Shown here piece by piece: positions 26,091 to 35,129 of a DNA stretch of 51,193 nt; position 1 is the stretch's first letter, and the number at the start of each line of letters is the position of its first letter. Source of the stretch: Roseomonas sp. (GTDB lineage Bacteria; Pseudomonadota; Alphaproteobacteria; Acetobacterales; Acetobacteraceae); NCBI GenBank assembly GCA_020249865.1, contig JADCEV010000118.1, forward strand, positions 1-51,193, read 5' to 3'. A program made the position numbers and the translations under genes. The notes beneath the pieces were generated by a model. That model was not told the origin of the DNA. It did not search any database and was given only the letters and a program-made list of their open reading frames with translations.

Positions 26091-26167
26091 TGCGTTACAC
26101 CCCTGAGGATAGACGTCTTGCGCGACTTGTATAAACTTGGCCGCCAGAAAGATAATTGAGGGGAAGT

Positions 26168-27145
26168 TTGCTGGGCACGCAATCCACCAACGCCGAGGCT
26201 GGGGCGAAGGCACTGCCGCGTTTCGCGGTGGAATTTGCCGTACCTGACCTGCGTCCTTGGCTTGGCGGCAATGGCGGCATTCCGGGCGTTTGGACCTTCA
26301 CCGCCGCGGCACCTGGCCCGCATCTTGCCCTTGTAGCGCTGACGCATGGCAATGAAATCGCCGGGGCGGCCGTGCTGGCGGATATGCTCGGCGCGGGGCT
26401 TCGGCCTGAACGGGGCAGGCTTAGTCTGATTTTCGCCAATACCGATGCCTTCCTGGCCTTTGATCCGGAAAACCCAACCGCCACGCGCTATCTGGATGAG
26501 GATCTGAACCGGCTTTGGGGTGAGGATCGGCTGCAAAGCCCGCGCGATTCGCGGGAAATGCGCCGCGTGCGGGAATTGCTGCCCGTGATCGAAACTGTGG
26601 ATGTGCTGGTGGATTTGCATTCCATGCTCTGGCCATCGGACCCGATGATACTCGCCGCCGATAACGAACGCGCCATCCGGCTTGGGCAATCGCTCGGCAC
26701 GCCGCGCCTGACGGTTGCTGATCCAGGGCATATTGCCGGGCGGCGGCTGGTGGATCATGCGCGCTTCACCAAGCCGGGCAGCTCTGCCACGGCGGTGCTG
26801 GTGGAAGCAGGCCAGCATTGGGAAAAGGCCACCATCAATGCCATGGCGGAAACGGCGCGCCGCGCGCTTGGGACTTACGGTATTGCAGGCCCAGCCCCGG
26901 CCCCCTGGCCAGAGCCGCCCTTGCTGGCGCGCGTGACCGAAACCGTCACCGCCACGTCGCATAACTTCATCTTCGCGCGGGAATTTCGCGGCGGTGAGGT
27001 CATTCCCGAAGCCGGTACTGTCATTGCTCAGGACGGCGCGCGTGAGATTCGCACACCCCATGATGATTGCCTGCTGGTCATGCCAACCCCGGTGGCGCCG
27101 CGTGGGCATACCGCAGTGCGCCTCGCGCGGTTTGAGGCGCCCTGA
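26168..27145 (+). CDS. Succinylglutamate desuccinylase/aspartoacylase-family zinc hydrolase (M14-like)
   Basis: About 325 residues. Members remove acyl groups from N-acyl amino acids, and related M14-type enzymes act on similar amides. Zinc ligands are visible as H60 and E63 in ALTHGNEIAG and H151 in VDLHSML. LDEDLNRLW (110-117) carries the conserved Arg/Asn substrate contacts, and VEAGQH includes the presumed catalytic Glu. The start is uncertain: TTG at 26168 has GAGG 6 bases upstream and is preferred, while TTG at 26156 is also in frame; no ATG lies nearby. It is divergent from the M81 peptidase with a gap of about 75 bases, so the two may be jointly controlled. Confidence 0.82.
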   Translation: MLGTQSTNAEAGAKALPRFAVEFAVPDLRPWLGGNGGIPGVWTFTAAAPGPHLALVALTHGNEIAGAAVLADMLGAGLRPERGRLSLIFANTDAFLAFDPENPTATRYLDEDLNRLWGEDRLQSPRDSREMRRVRELLPVIETVDVLVDLHSMLWPSDPMILAADNERAIRLGQSLGTPRLTVADPGHIAGRRLVDHARFTKPGSSATAVLVEAGQHWEKATINAMAETARRALGTYGIAGPAPAPWPEPPLLARVTETVTATSHNFIFAREFRGGEVIPEAGTVIAQDGAREIRTPHDDCLLVMPTPVAPRGHTAVRLARFEAP

Positions 27146-27219
27146 TCGGGGCGCAGGGCTTGCGCTAAAGCCCGGGCCGGGCTTGCCTGCCGTTCTTGTT
27201 TGAATCTGGGGAAGACCAA

Positions 27220-28110
27220 ATGGCTGCCTTGAACCTGATCACCTTTGCCGATGCGGCCGGAAGCCGCGCGGGCGTGCTGCTTTCCGGCGGGCGCGTGCTT
27301 GACCTTGCCGTCGCCATGCCGCCGGCGCGCAATATGCTTGCAGTGATTGATGGCGGTGCCGCCATGCTGGCCGCGATCCGCGCACTCGCCGCCCATCCGC
27401 CCGCCAATGCGCTGCTGCCGCTGGCCAGTGTTGCGCTGCAAGCCCCCATCCCCAAGCCGCGCCGCAATGTGTTTTGCGTGGGCCGCAATTACATGGACCA
27501 TGTCGCCGAAGGTGACCGCACGCGCGGCATCACCAACAGTGAAGTGCCGAAATACCCGCAATTCTTCACCAAGGCCGCCGATTGCGTGATTGCCCCCGGT
27601 GCGAAAGTGCCAACGCATGAGGGTGTGACCAAATGGCTAGATTATGAGGTTGAGCTGGTGGCGATTATCGGCACCGCCGGGCGCGATATTCCGAAGGAAA
27701 AGGCGCTTGACCATGTCTTTGGCTGGACCATCGGCAATGACGTGACGGGGCGCGATTTGCAGCGCCGCCATGGGCAATGGTTCAAGGGCAAGTCGCTGGA
27801 TCGTTCCTGTCCGCTCGGCCCCGTGATTGTGCCGACGGCGGATCTGAGCGCCGCTGATCTGGCGATTGGTCTCAAGATCAATGGCGAACAGCGGCAAGCG
27901 AGCCGCACCAGCAAGATGATTTTCGATGTGCCAGAGATCATCCATCAGCTTTCGGCCGGCTTCACCCTGCTGCCTGGCGATGTGATCATGACTGGCACAC
28001 CGGAAGGCGTTGGCTATGCCATGCAGCCGCCGCAAACACTCAAGGCTGGCGATGTCATGGAACTGACCATTGAGGGCATTGGTACGCTCACCAATACCAT
28101 CAGCGACTAA
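27220..28110 (+). CDS. Fumarylacetoacetate hydrolase (FAH)-family protein
   Basis: A 296-residue cytoplasmic metal-dependent enzyme. The catalytic C-terminal domain shows VFCVGRNYMDHVAE, the metal-binding DYEVELVAIIG, TIGNDVTGRDLQ and TGTPEGVGY. Members hydrolyse or decarboxylate beta-diketo acids, for example acylpyruvates, fumarylacetoacetate or 2-hydroxyhepta-diene-dioates in aromatic catabolism. The ATG at 27220 is preceded by GGGGAAG at good spacing. It follows the desuccinylase-like gene by 74 bases and is followed after 7 bases by the deacetylase gene; co-transcription is likely but no shared pathway is evident. Exact substrate unknown. Confidence 0.9.
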   Translation: MAALNLITFADAAGSRAGVLLSGGRVLDLAVAMPPARNMLAVIDGGAAMLAAIRALAAHPPANALLPLASVALQAPIPKPRRNVFCVGRNYMDHVAEGDRTRGITNSEVPKYPQFFTKAADCVIAPGAKVPTHEGVTKWLDYEVELVAIIGTAGRDIPKEKALDHVFGWTIGNDVTGRDLQRRHGQWFKGKSLDRSCPLGPVIVPTADLSAADLAIGLKINGEQRQASRTSKMIFDVPEIIHQLSAGFTLLPGDVIMTGTPEGVGYAMQPPQTLKAGDVMELTIEGIGTLTNTISD

Positions 28111-28117
28111 ATCCCCT

Positions 28118-28762
28118 ATGGAAATCTGCCTCAGCTTCGACAATGGGCCGGAGCCTGAGGCAACACCCGGCGTGCTGGCAGTGTTGGCGCGCCGGCGCAT
28201 CCCCGCGATGTTTTTCGTGATTGGCGAAAAGTTGCGTGACCCCAAGGCACGCGCCTTGGCGGCGCGGGCGCGCGATGCCGGGCATGTGATTGGCAATCAC
28301 ACGCTGACGCATGGCGCACCGCTCGGCAGGCGCAGTGCTGCCGAGGCCTTGCATGAAATCACGGAAACTGATGTGCTGCTGGGCGTTCTTGCCGCGCCCG
28401 AGCGCTATTTCCGCCCGAATGGCGGCGGCGGTGCCTTGGGCGCACATTTGCTGAATGGTGCGGCAGCGCGGCATTTGATGGCAGCGCAAGCGACCATGGT
28501 GCTGTGGAATGCCGTGCCCGGCGATTTCCGCGACGCCGATGGCTGGCCCGCCACGGCCCATGCGATGCTGCGCGCAGCACGTGAACCGGTGATGCTGGTG
28601 CTGCATGACCTGCCCAATGGCGCCATGCGGCACCTCGATCGCTTTTTGGGAGAGCTTCAGGATCAGGGCTGGCATTTCCGCCGCGATCCACCGCCCGGCT
28701 GCGTGCCACTGCGCCGAGGTGTCCCTGGGCCGGATTTCGCGCGTTATATCACTGGCGCCTGA
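28118..28762 (+). CDS. Polysaccharide deacetylase-family (NodB homology) protein
   Basis: A compact 214-residue protein consisting almost entirely of a NodB domain. Motif 1 reads SFDNGP (D8 is the presumed base; N9 replaces the usual metal-binding Asp). Motif 2 is HTLTH (H61, H65), motif 3 RPNGGGG in place of RPPYG, and the late motif is LVLHD. The family removes N- or O-acetyl groups from glycans with a divalent metal. No signal peptide is seen, so the substrate may be cytoplasmic or the protein may act on non-glycan amides. The last 19 bases overlap the convergent acyltransferase gene. Confidence 0.85.
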   Translation: MEICLSFDNGPEPEATPGVLAVLARRRIPAMFFVIGEKLRDPKARALAARARDAGHVIGNHTLTHGAPLGRRSAAEALHEITETDVLLGVLAAPERYFRPNGGGGALGAHLLNGAAARHLMAAQATMVLWNAVPGDFRDADGWPATAHAMLRAAREPVMLVLHDLPNGAMRHLDRFLGELQDQGWHFRRDPPPGCVPLRRGVPGPDFARYITGA

Positions 28763-29385
28763 ACGAGCCGCGCCGGGACGCCGGCCACGCGCGCGCCAGG
28801 GGGAATACCTTCCACCACCGCCGCACCGGCGCCAATCACCGCGCCAGCGCCGATGGAAATGCCGGGGCGCACCACCGCGCCCGCGCCAATCAAGGCACCC
28901 GCACCAATACGCACCCCGCCTGCCAGCACCGCGCCGGGGCCGATATGCGCCGCTTCCCCCACAACGCAGTCATGCTCCACAATCGCGCCGGTATTGATCA
29001 ACGCGAGCGGGCCGATCTCAGCCTCTGGCCCGATCGCGGCGCGGGCGAGGATGGCGGCCCCCTCCCCGATCCTGGAGCCATGACCGATCAGGGCCGCGGG
29101 GTGGATCAGGCTTGGCAGGGCAAAACCGGCGGCGCGCAGCCTGCCAGCAGCAACCAGGCGCTGGGCATTATCGCCAACCGCGGCATGGGCAAGCGTAACC
29201 CCCTGCCCGGCCAGTGCAGCCAGCAGGCTTTCATCGCCCAGCACCGGCAGGCCGAGCACCTGCCTAGCCTTGGGCGCAGCATCCACAAAACCGGCAATCT
29301 CATAAGCGCCGCCTGAAAGCAGTAAATCGGCCATCGCCTTGCCATGCCCGCCCGCCCCCAGCAGCAGGATGCGCGGGCGGGTCAT
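28744..29385 (-). CDS. PglD/NeuD-like sugar O/N-acyltransferase (left-handed beta-helix)
   Basis: A 213-residue acetyltransferase. The N-terminal Rossmann-like part RILLLGAGGHGKAMADLL binds the UDP-sugar in this family. From about residue 95 the hexapeptide repeats of a left-handed beta-helix follow, with NTGAIVEHDCVVG containing the probable catalytic His138. PglD acetylates the 4-amino sugar in bacillosamine synthesis and NeuD acetylates sialic acid. The polysaccharide operon at 3067-14279 lacks this step, so this gene may supply it in trans (inference). It starts within the stop of the lipoprotein gene (ATGA overlap), so the two are translationally coupled. Confidence 0.88.
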   Translation of the reverse strand: MTRPRILLLGAGGHGKAMADLLLSGGAYEIAGFVDAAPKARQVLGLPVLGDESLLAALAGQGVTLAHAAVGDNAQRLVAAGRLRAAGFALPSLIHPAALIGHGSRIGEGAAILARAAIGPEAEIGPLALINTGAIVEHDCVVGEAAHIGPGAVLAGGVRIGAGALIGAGAVVRPGISIGAGAVIGAGAAVVEGIPPGARVAGVPARLVQAPVI

Positions 29386-30356
29386 CGTGCAGGCTCAGGC
29401 CGGGGCAGTTCTGCGGCGCGGGGCGGCAGGGCCAGCCCGCCCGGCGCGGCGCCGGTCTGGGCCTGTTGGCCGCCCCCTTCGCGCGCTGGCATGCCACCGG
29501 CATTTTCGATCACACGCTGCACCCCGCCCGCCGCCTCCGCCGCCGCGGCAAAGGCGATATCGCCCCAATGCCGGTCCAAAAGCCCGGCCGGGATTTCATT
29601 CATTTGCAGCACGCGGCCCAATTCCTGCCCATCACGGCGGGAGACGATCCAAAGGATTTCCACCCTTTGCATGCGCGGCCTGGTGGACACCACATTGACA
29701 CGGCCATCCGCGGCAAAGCCCGCACCATCCGCCACATCCTGCGCCAGGATGCCCTGATCGCCCAAGGCTTCGCGCATCCGTGCCGTCAGGCTTTCATTGC
29801 CATCGCCCGGCGCGCCGCGCACCGGCAACAGATAGATGCGCGGCGGGCCAGACGCGGTGAGTGCGGAAGGCGCCGTGGATTTCCGCGCCGCTTCCGCCCG
29901 CAGCAGCAAATCAGCCGCGCGGCGAGAGGCATCATTGGCGACCTCGGCCAGCAGCGCCGCATCAGGCCGCGCCCAATCACGGGCCGGGATGGCGCTGCCT
30001 TCGGCCACCCCTTGCGGGGCGCCATCGGGGTCAAACAGGGCATAGCGCGGCACCACGCGATTGCCCTCCAACCGCATGTCCATCTTCAGGTGCCAATCGA
30101 GCGGCAGCGGGTCTTCCGCCACGGCCGGGACCTCACGCTTCAGGAGCGCCTGGGCAATGGCGCGGGCGAGGGCCTCCGATTCGGTGGCGGAGAGCATGGC
30201 GGCATCGGGCGTTGGGACCGCCAGGCGGTAGGGGGGCGGGACCGCCAGCCTGCCGGCCAGGCCGCCCGGATTGCCGCGGAAGGGTTGGGGCAAATCCCCA
30301 CAGGCCGCGAGCAGCAGCGGCAAAAGCGCCAGCCAGCCAAAGCTGCGCCGCATCAT
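29382..30356 (-). CDS. Lipoprotein of unknown function
   Basis: A 324-residue predicted lipoprotein with a clear leader and lipobox, LLPLLLAAC (lipidated Cys19). I do not recognise a known domain. The middle part contains RIYLLPVRGAPGDGNESLTARMREAL, which suggests a flavodoxin-like or TolB-N-like alpha/beta segment used by some envelope lipoproteins. The C-terminal 40 residues are rich in Ala, Gly and Pro and probably disordered. It is translationally coupled on both sides: its ATG overlaps the stop of a 22-codon reading frame, and its stop overlaps the start of the acyltransferase gene. Confidence 0.7.
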   Translation of the reverse strand: MMRRSFGWLALLPLLLAACGDLPQPFRGNPGGLAGRLAVPPPYRLAVPTPDAAMLSATESEALARAIAQALLKREVPAVAEDPLPLDWHLKMDMRLEGNRVVPRYALFDPDGAPQGVAEGSAIPARDWARPDAALLAEVANDASRRAADLLLRAEAARKSTAPSALTASGPPRIYLLPVRGAPGDGNESLTARMREALGDQGILAQDVADGAGFAADGRVNVVSTRPRMQRVEILWIVSRRDGQELGRVLQMNEIPAGLLDRHWGDIAFAAAAEAAGGVQRVIENAGGMPAREGGGQQAQTGAAPGGLALPPRAAELPRPEPAR

Positions 30357-30421
30357 AGCATGACGCAGGTGGCGAGCAGGGTCAGGAAGCTGAGGACCAG
30401 GAACATGACGATATAGGGCAT
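30353..30421 (-). CDS. Possible 22-residue single-span membrane microprotein
   Basis: ATG at 30421, stop TGA at 30355-30353. The 22-residue product begins MPYIVMFLVLSFLTLLATC and ends VML; it is almost wholly hydrophobic, long enough for one membrane span. Its stop overlaps the next ATG as ATGA, the same coupling used by the following gene pair, which supports translation. No good Shine-Dalgarno is seen before this ATG; an in-frame TTG nine codons upstream could give a longer form. Codon choice is GC-rich like the neighbours. Function unknown; may only serve to couple translation. Confidence 0.4.
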   Translation of the reverse strand: MPYIVMFLVLSFLTLLATCVML

Positions 30422-30537
30422 GGACGCTTCATGCCATGGGCGGGCCAAGGCGGGAAGATCGGGGCCGATTTCCCCGGGGCGGTTTCTGTTCTAAGCAAGG
30501 GTAAGAATCCCATTTTCCGCATTGGCCTTCGCTTGAC

Positions 30538-33144
30538 ATGAACACTGCCCCGATAGCGGCCGAAAAAGCCGCGCCGCGTTACGATTTCAACCGTGCCGAG
30601 CCGCGCTGGCAGCAGGCCTGGCAGGACCGCGCCTGTTTTGTGGTGCCCGATGTGCCGCCGGCGGACGCGCGGAAATACTACGTGCTTGAGATGTTCCCCT
30701 ACCCCAGCGGCAAGATCCATATGGGCCATGTGCGCAATTATACGCTCGGCGATGTGGTGGCGCGCTACAAGCGGGCGCGCGGCCATTTGGTGATGCATCC
30801 CATGGGCTGGGACGCCTTTGGCTTGCCGGCGGAAAACGCCGCGCGCGAACGCGGCATCCACCCTGCCAAATGGACCTATGACAATATCGCCAATATGCGC
30901 GCGGAATTGCAGCGCATGGGGCTATCGCTTGATTGGGCGCGGGAATTTGCGACCTGCGATGTTGAATATTACGGTCGGCAACAGAAATTGCTGCTCGATT
31001 TCTGGCGTGCGGGCCTGGTGGAGCGCAAGGAATCCTGGGTGAATTGGGATCCGGTGGATGGCACGGTGCTCGCCAATGAACAGGTGATTGATGGGCGCGG
31101 CTGGCGTTCCGGTGCCTTGGTCGAGAAAAAGCAGCTCAGCCAATGGTTCTTGAGCATCACGAAATTCGCGCCTGATTTGCTGGAGGCGCTTGGCGGGCTG
31201 GATCGCTGGCCGGAACGCGTGAAGCTGATGCAGTCGAATTGGATCGGGCGGAGCGAAGGGGCGAAAGTACGGTTCAAGCTGGCGGAAGCGGCGGCTGATA
31301 TTTCAGAGATTGAAGTGTTTACAACTAGACCCGACACAGTTTTCGGCATGTCCTTCCTGGCCGTTGCGGCGGAGCATCCCTTGGCGGCGGCCGCTGGGGC
31401 GCGCGATGCCAAAGCCGCGGAATTCATCGCCGAATGCCGCCGCATGGGCACATCCGAAGCCGCCATTGAACAGGCGGAAAAGCGCGGCTTTGATACGGGC
31501 TTCCGGGTCAAGCACCCCTTCAACGGGCGCGAATACCCTGTCTGGATCGCGAATTTCGTGCTGATGGAATATGGCACCGGCGCGATTTTCGGCTGCCCCG
31601 CGCATGACCAGCGCGATTTGGATTTTGCGCGCAAATACGGGCTTTCCGTGACGCCGGTGGTGCTGCCCCCTGGCGCCGATGCCGCGACCTTCAGCGTGGG
31701 CGATGTTGCGCATACCGAAGATGGTGTTGCGTATAATTCTGGTTTCCTGGATGGGCTGGGTGTTGCGGCTGCCAAGCGGCGCGTGATTGATGAACTCGAA
31801 AAGCTCGGCGCCGGCCAGGGCATCGTGAATTGGCGGCTGCGCGATTGGGGCGTTTCGCGCCAACGCTATTGGGGCTGCCCCATTCCCTTCATCCATTGCG
31901 ATGATTGCGGCGTGGTGCCCGTGCCGGATGATCAATTGCCGGTGCGCCTGCCGGATGATGTGGATTTCGCCAAGCCCGGCAATCCCTTGGACAATCACCC
32001 AAGTTGGAAGCATGTCGCTTGCCCGAAATGCAGCAAGCCCGCGCGGCGGGAAACCGATACCTGCGACACCTTCGTCGATTCCTCCTGGTATTATGCGCGC
32101 TTCTGCTCACCGCGCGCGGCAGAGCCGGTGACGAAAGGCGCGGTGGATGGTTGGCTGCCGGTTGATCAATATATAGGCGGCATTGAACACGCGATTTTGC
32201 ATTTGCTCTATTCGCGCTTCTTCTCCCGCGCAATGAAGGAAGCGGGGCATCTTTCCGTGGATGAACCCTTCGCCGGGCTGTTCACGCAAGGCATGGTCCA
32301 GCATGAAAGCTACAAGGGCGCCGATGGCCGCTGGCTTTATCCGGAGGAGGTGGAATTCGCCGTAGCGGCGGATGGCACGCGCAGCGCCACCGTGAAGGGC
32401 AGCACGGAAGCCGTGACGATTGGCCGGGTTGAGGCCATGTCCAAATCCAAGCGCAATACGGTGGACCCCGGCGCGATCATCGCGAAATACGGCGCCGATA
32501 CGGCGCGCTGGTTCATCCTGTCCGACAATCCGCCCGAACGCGACATGGAATGGACGGAAGCAGGTGTGGCGGGTGCCTATCGCTTCACGCAGCGCGTGTT
32601 TCGCATTGTGGAAGCGGCCCTCCCTGCCCTGCCGCCAGCCGGCGCGTTGCCAGAAGATGCCGGCAAGGGGCTGCGGCGCGCGACGCATCGCGCCATCGCA
32701 ACGGTGACCGAGGCTTTGGAGACCTTCGCCTTCAATGTCGCGGTGGCGCGGCTTTATGAATTCGCCAATGCCATTGAAACGGCGAAGGATGCGCCGGGTG
32801 GCGCAAAGCGGGAAGCGCTTGAGATGTTGGCGCGGCTTGCCGCACCGATGATGCCGCATTTGGCCGAAGAAGTTTGGTCCCTGCTGCGCCCAAATGATGC
32901 AGCACTGGTCGCCGAACTCCCCTGGCCGGAAGCCGATGCCGCCTTGCTGGTGGCGGAAAGCGTGACCCTTGCCGTGCAGGTGCTTGGCAAGCTCCGCGCC
33001 ACTATCGAGGTGCCGGTGGGGGCGAGCGAGGAAGAGATTTTTGCGGCTGCGGAGGCTGAGGAAAATGTGCAGCGTGCCCTGGGTGGCAAGCCCATCAAAA
33101 AGCGCATCCATGTACCGGGTCGGGTGGTGAATTTTGTCATCTAG
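30538..33144 (+). CDS. leuS: Leucyl-tRNA synthetase
   Basis: An 868-residue class I aminoacyl-tRNA synthetase that charges tRNA-Leu, close to the 860 of E. coli. The HIGH-type motif HMGH is at residues 61-64 in [15 protein letters not shown], and the KMSKS-type motif MSKSK at 634-638. Between them lies the CP1 editing domain with a TTRPDTVFG stretch. A C-terminal LeuRS-specific domain ends [19 protein letters not shown]. All expected parts are present. The gene heads leuS-lptE-holA, an order seen in alphaproteobacteria. Its start is 116 bases from the divergent microprotein gene. Confidence 0.98.
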   Translation: MNTAPIAAEKAAPRYDFNRAEPRWQQAWQDRACFVVPDVPPADARKYYVLEMFPYPSGKIHMGHVRNYTLGDVVARYKRARGHLVMHPMGWDAFGLPAENAARERGIHPAKWTYDNIANMRAELQRMGLSLDWAREFATCDVEYYGRQQKLLLDFWRAGLVERKESWVNWDPVDGTVLANEQVIDGRGWRSGALVEKKQLSQWFLSITKFAPDLLEALGGLDRWPERVKLMQSNWIGRSEGAKVRFKLAEAAADISEIEVFTTRPDTVFGMSFLAVAAEHPLAAAAGARDAKAAEFIAECRRMGTSEAAIEQAEKRGFDTGFRVKHPFNGREYPVWIANFVLMEYGTGAIFGCPAHDQRDLDFARKYGLSVTPVVLPPGADAATFSVGDVAHTEDGVAYNSGFLDGLGVAAAKRRVIDELEKLGAGQGIVNWRLRDWGVSRQRYWGCPIPFIHCDDCGVVPVPDDQLPVRLPDDVDFAKPGNPLDNHPSWKHVACPKCSKPARRETDTCDTFVDSSWYYARFCSPRAAEPVTKGAVDGWLPVDQYIGGIEHAILHLLYSRFFSRAMKEAGHLSVDEPFAGLFTQGMVQHESYKGADGRWLYPEEVEFAVAADGTRSATVKGSTEAVTIGRVEAMSKSKRNTVDPGAIIAKYGADTARWFILSDNPPERDMEWTEAGVAGAYRFTQRVFRIVEAALPALPPAGALPEDAGKGLRRATHRAIATVTEALETFAFNVAVARLYEFANAIETAKDAPGGAKREALEMLARLAAPMMPHLAEEVWSLLRPNDAALVAELPWPEADAALLVAESVTLAVQVLGKLRATIEVPVGASEEEIFAAAEAEENVQRALGGKPIKKRIHVPGRVVNFVI

Positions 33145-33670
33145 ACGCGCCCTTATCGCGCTTGGCCTGCCGCTGCTGGCGGCAGGCTGCGGTTTTCGGC
33201 CCATGTATGGCCCGGGCAATGGGCAAGAGGATGCGCAAGTCGCGGCATCGCTCGCGGCGGTAAAGGTGGGGCTGATCACCGAACGCCAGGGACAATTGAT
33301 GCGGAGACGCCTGGAAGAGGGCCTGGCACCCAAAGGCCGAGAGGGCGTGCAGCCGCGATATGATCTACGCGTCGGGCTTGGCTATGCCGTCGAGCTTCAG
33401 GGCGTTCGCCGCGACGGTGCTCCAAGCCGGGTGCGCTTCACTGCAACGGCCAATTGGCTTCTCTTCGATGTTGGGGCGCCGCCGCGTGAAATTACCCGCG
33501 GCACGGAGCGCGCCTTTGATGCCTATGACATTCCGGAGAATCAGTTTTTTGCCGCTGATGTCGCCCGCGACACCATGGAGCGCCAATTGATCGAACAATT
33601 GGCGCAGCAGATCCTGCAACAGCTCGCCATATATTTCCGCACCGCACCTCAAGGCGCGGCGCCGGCCTGA
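33134..33670 (+). CDS. lptE: LPS-assembly lipoprotein LptE
   Basis: A 178-residue outer-membrane lipoprotein expected to plug LptD during lipopolysaccharide insertion. The leader ends in [13 protein letters not shown], with lipidation at Cys19; GCGFRPMYG is characteristic of alphaproteobacterial LptE. I assign TTG at 33134 as start, overlapping the leuS stop by 11 bases. No ATG or GTG is available upstream of the signal peptide. It is followed 2 bases after its stop by holA. Confidence 0.9.
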   Translation: MSSRRALIALGLPLLAAGCGFRPMYGPGNGQEDAQVAASLAAVKVGLITERQGQLMRRRLEEGLAPKGREGVQPRYDLRVGLGYAVELQGVRRDGAPSRVRFTATANWLLFDVGAPPREITRGTERAFDAYDIPENQFFAADVARDTMERQLIEQLAQQILQQLAIYFRTAPQGAAPA

Positions 33671-33672
33671 TC

Positions 33673-34698
33673 ATGGCCAAGATTGATGCGCGGCGCATTG
33701 CGGGCTTCCTGGCCCATCCTCCGCCAGCCACGCGCGTGGTGCTGATTTATGGCGATGATCTGGGGCTGGTGCGCGAAAGGGTGGATCACCTGACGCGCGC
33801 CGTGGTGGGTGATGATCCTTTCGGCCTGGTGGAAGTCCCGCGCGAGGCCGCCAGCCGTGACACCAGCATCCTGGCCGGTGAGGCCGCGCAACCTGCGCTG
33901 ACCGGTGGGCGGCGCCTGGTGCGCGTGCGTGATGCGACAGATGGCCTGGCCAATGCCGCCAAGGCCGCGCTGGCAGGTCCGGGCCCCGGCATTGTGCTGC
34001 TGGAAGCCGGCGCCCTGTCCGGCAATAAGGGTCTTCGGCCGGCGCTGGAACGCGCCAATGACGCAGCGGCGGTGATTGCCTGCTACCCCGAAACCGGGGC
34101 TGAGCTGGAAGCAAGCCTTGGGCGCATGTTGAAGGAACGCGGCGTGGCGGCCGATAGCGGCGCGCTTGCCTTCATGGCCGCGCGGCTTGGCGAAAACCGA
34201 CTGCAAATCCGCCAGGAAGTGGAAAAATTGGCGCTTTATGTCGGCCCCGCCAAACGCGTCACGGAAGAAGACGCGATGGCCTGCATCGCTGAAGGTTCAA
34301 CGCTTGATCTTGACCAGGCGCTGCTGGCGGCAACGGCAGGCGATGCCGCGCTCACGGATCGTGCCTTGGATCAGGCCTTTGCCGAAGGCGCGGCGGCGGT
34401 GCAGGTGGTGCGCGCGGCACTCAGGCATGTGCAGCGCTTGCATCTGGCCGCACTTGCCATGGCGAAGGGCGCAAGCCCTGGCGATGCGCTATCTTCCCTG
34501 CGGCCCCCAGTGTTTTTCAAAAGCCGTCCGGCTTATGAAAGGGCGCTGCGCCTGTGGCCCGCGCCGGCCCTGGCCGCAGCTGGTGATGCGTTGTTGGAAG
34601 CGGAACGCCAAACCAAGACAACGGGCATGCCGGATCAGGCGATTGCCCGCGCTGCGGTGATGGCGCTGGCCCGCGAAGCGGTGCTGCGGCGGCGTTAA
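33673..34698 (+). CDS. holA: DNA polymerase III subunit delta
   Basis: A 341-residue clamp-loader subunit that opens the sliding clamp. The N-terminal half has VVLIYGDDLGLVRERVD and a degenerate AAA+ fold without a functional Walker A, as normal for delta. The middle carries LGRMLKERGVAADSGALAFMAARLGENRLQIRQEVEKL, typical of HolA. The C-terminal collar domain follows. It sits 2 bases after lptE. Its last 4 bases overlap the convergent cupin gene. Confidence 0.95.
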   Translation: MAKIDARRIAGFLAHPPPATRVVLIYGDDLGLVRERVDHLTRAVVGDDPFGLVEVPREAASRDTSILAGEAAQPALTGGRRLVRVRDATDGLANAAKAALAGPGPGIVLLEAGALSGNKGLRPALERANDAAAVIACYPETGAELEASLGRMLKERGVAADSGALAFMAARLGENRLQIRQEVEKLALYVGPAKRVTEEDAMACIAEGSTLDLDQALLAATAGDAALTDRALDQAFAEGAAAVQVVRAALRHVQRLHLAALAMAKGASPGDALSSLRPPVFFKSRPAYERALRLWPAPALAAAGDALLEAERQTKTTGMPDQAIARAAVMALAREAVLRRR

Positions 34699-35129
34699 GT
34701 TCTGATAAAATCAGCGATCTTCGCGTTTTGCCGCAAGGCAGCCAAATCAGCGGCATCCGGCAATTGCGGCCGGTCACGCTCGGCCGCCACCAAACACAGG
34801 AAGCCAAGCGGCGCATCTTCAGCCGCGCGAAACTGATGCCATTGCAAGGGGCCGATTTCGATCAAATCATGTTCGGCGATATCGGTGATCTCATCACCCA
34901 CCAGGCAGGCGCCACGCCCGCGCAGGATCAGCACCCAATGGATATGTTCATGGCGTTCCAACGTGGAATGGCCGCCGGGCTGCACCTCAAAATAGCGCCA
35001 CTGCACGGGGAGTGATTCCGCGCCTTCGAACAGGATTTGTCGCGTGACATCCTTGTAAGGGCCGCCTTCCTTGTAGGACAGGACGGGTACGTTTTGCCAG
35101 CCAAAGGCATTGAAGCGACGCACGGTCAT
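34695..35129 (-). CDS. Cupin-domain protein coupled to a RuBisCO-like protein
   Basis: A 144-residue single-domain cupin. Motif 1 is seen in TLERHEHIHWVLILRGRGACLVGD, with three histidines and a glycine turn, and motif 2 in IGPLQWHQFRA; together they bind one metal ion. Its ATG overlaps the stop of the RuBisCO-like gene (ATGA), so the two are translationally coupled. In Rhodospirillum rubrum a cupin near an RLP gene releases methanethiol from 1-methylthioxylulose 5-phosphate to form deoxyxylulose 5-phosphate. The overall look here, including GFLCLVAAERDRPQLP, fits that type from memory, but no alignment was possible. Function is therefore inferred. Confidence 0.78.
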   Translation of the reverse strand: MTVRRFNAFGWQNVPVLSYKEGGPYKDVTRQILFEGAESLPVQWRYFEVQPGGHSTLERHEHIHWVLILRGRGACLVGDEITDIAEHDLIEIGPLQWHQFRAAEDAPLGFLCLVAAERDRPQLPDAADLAALRQNAKIADFIRT

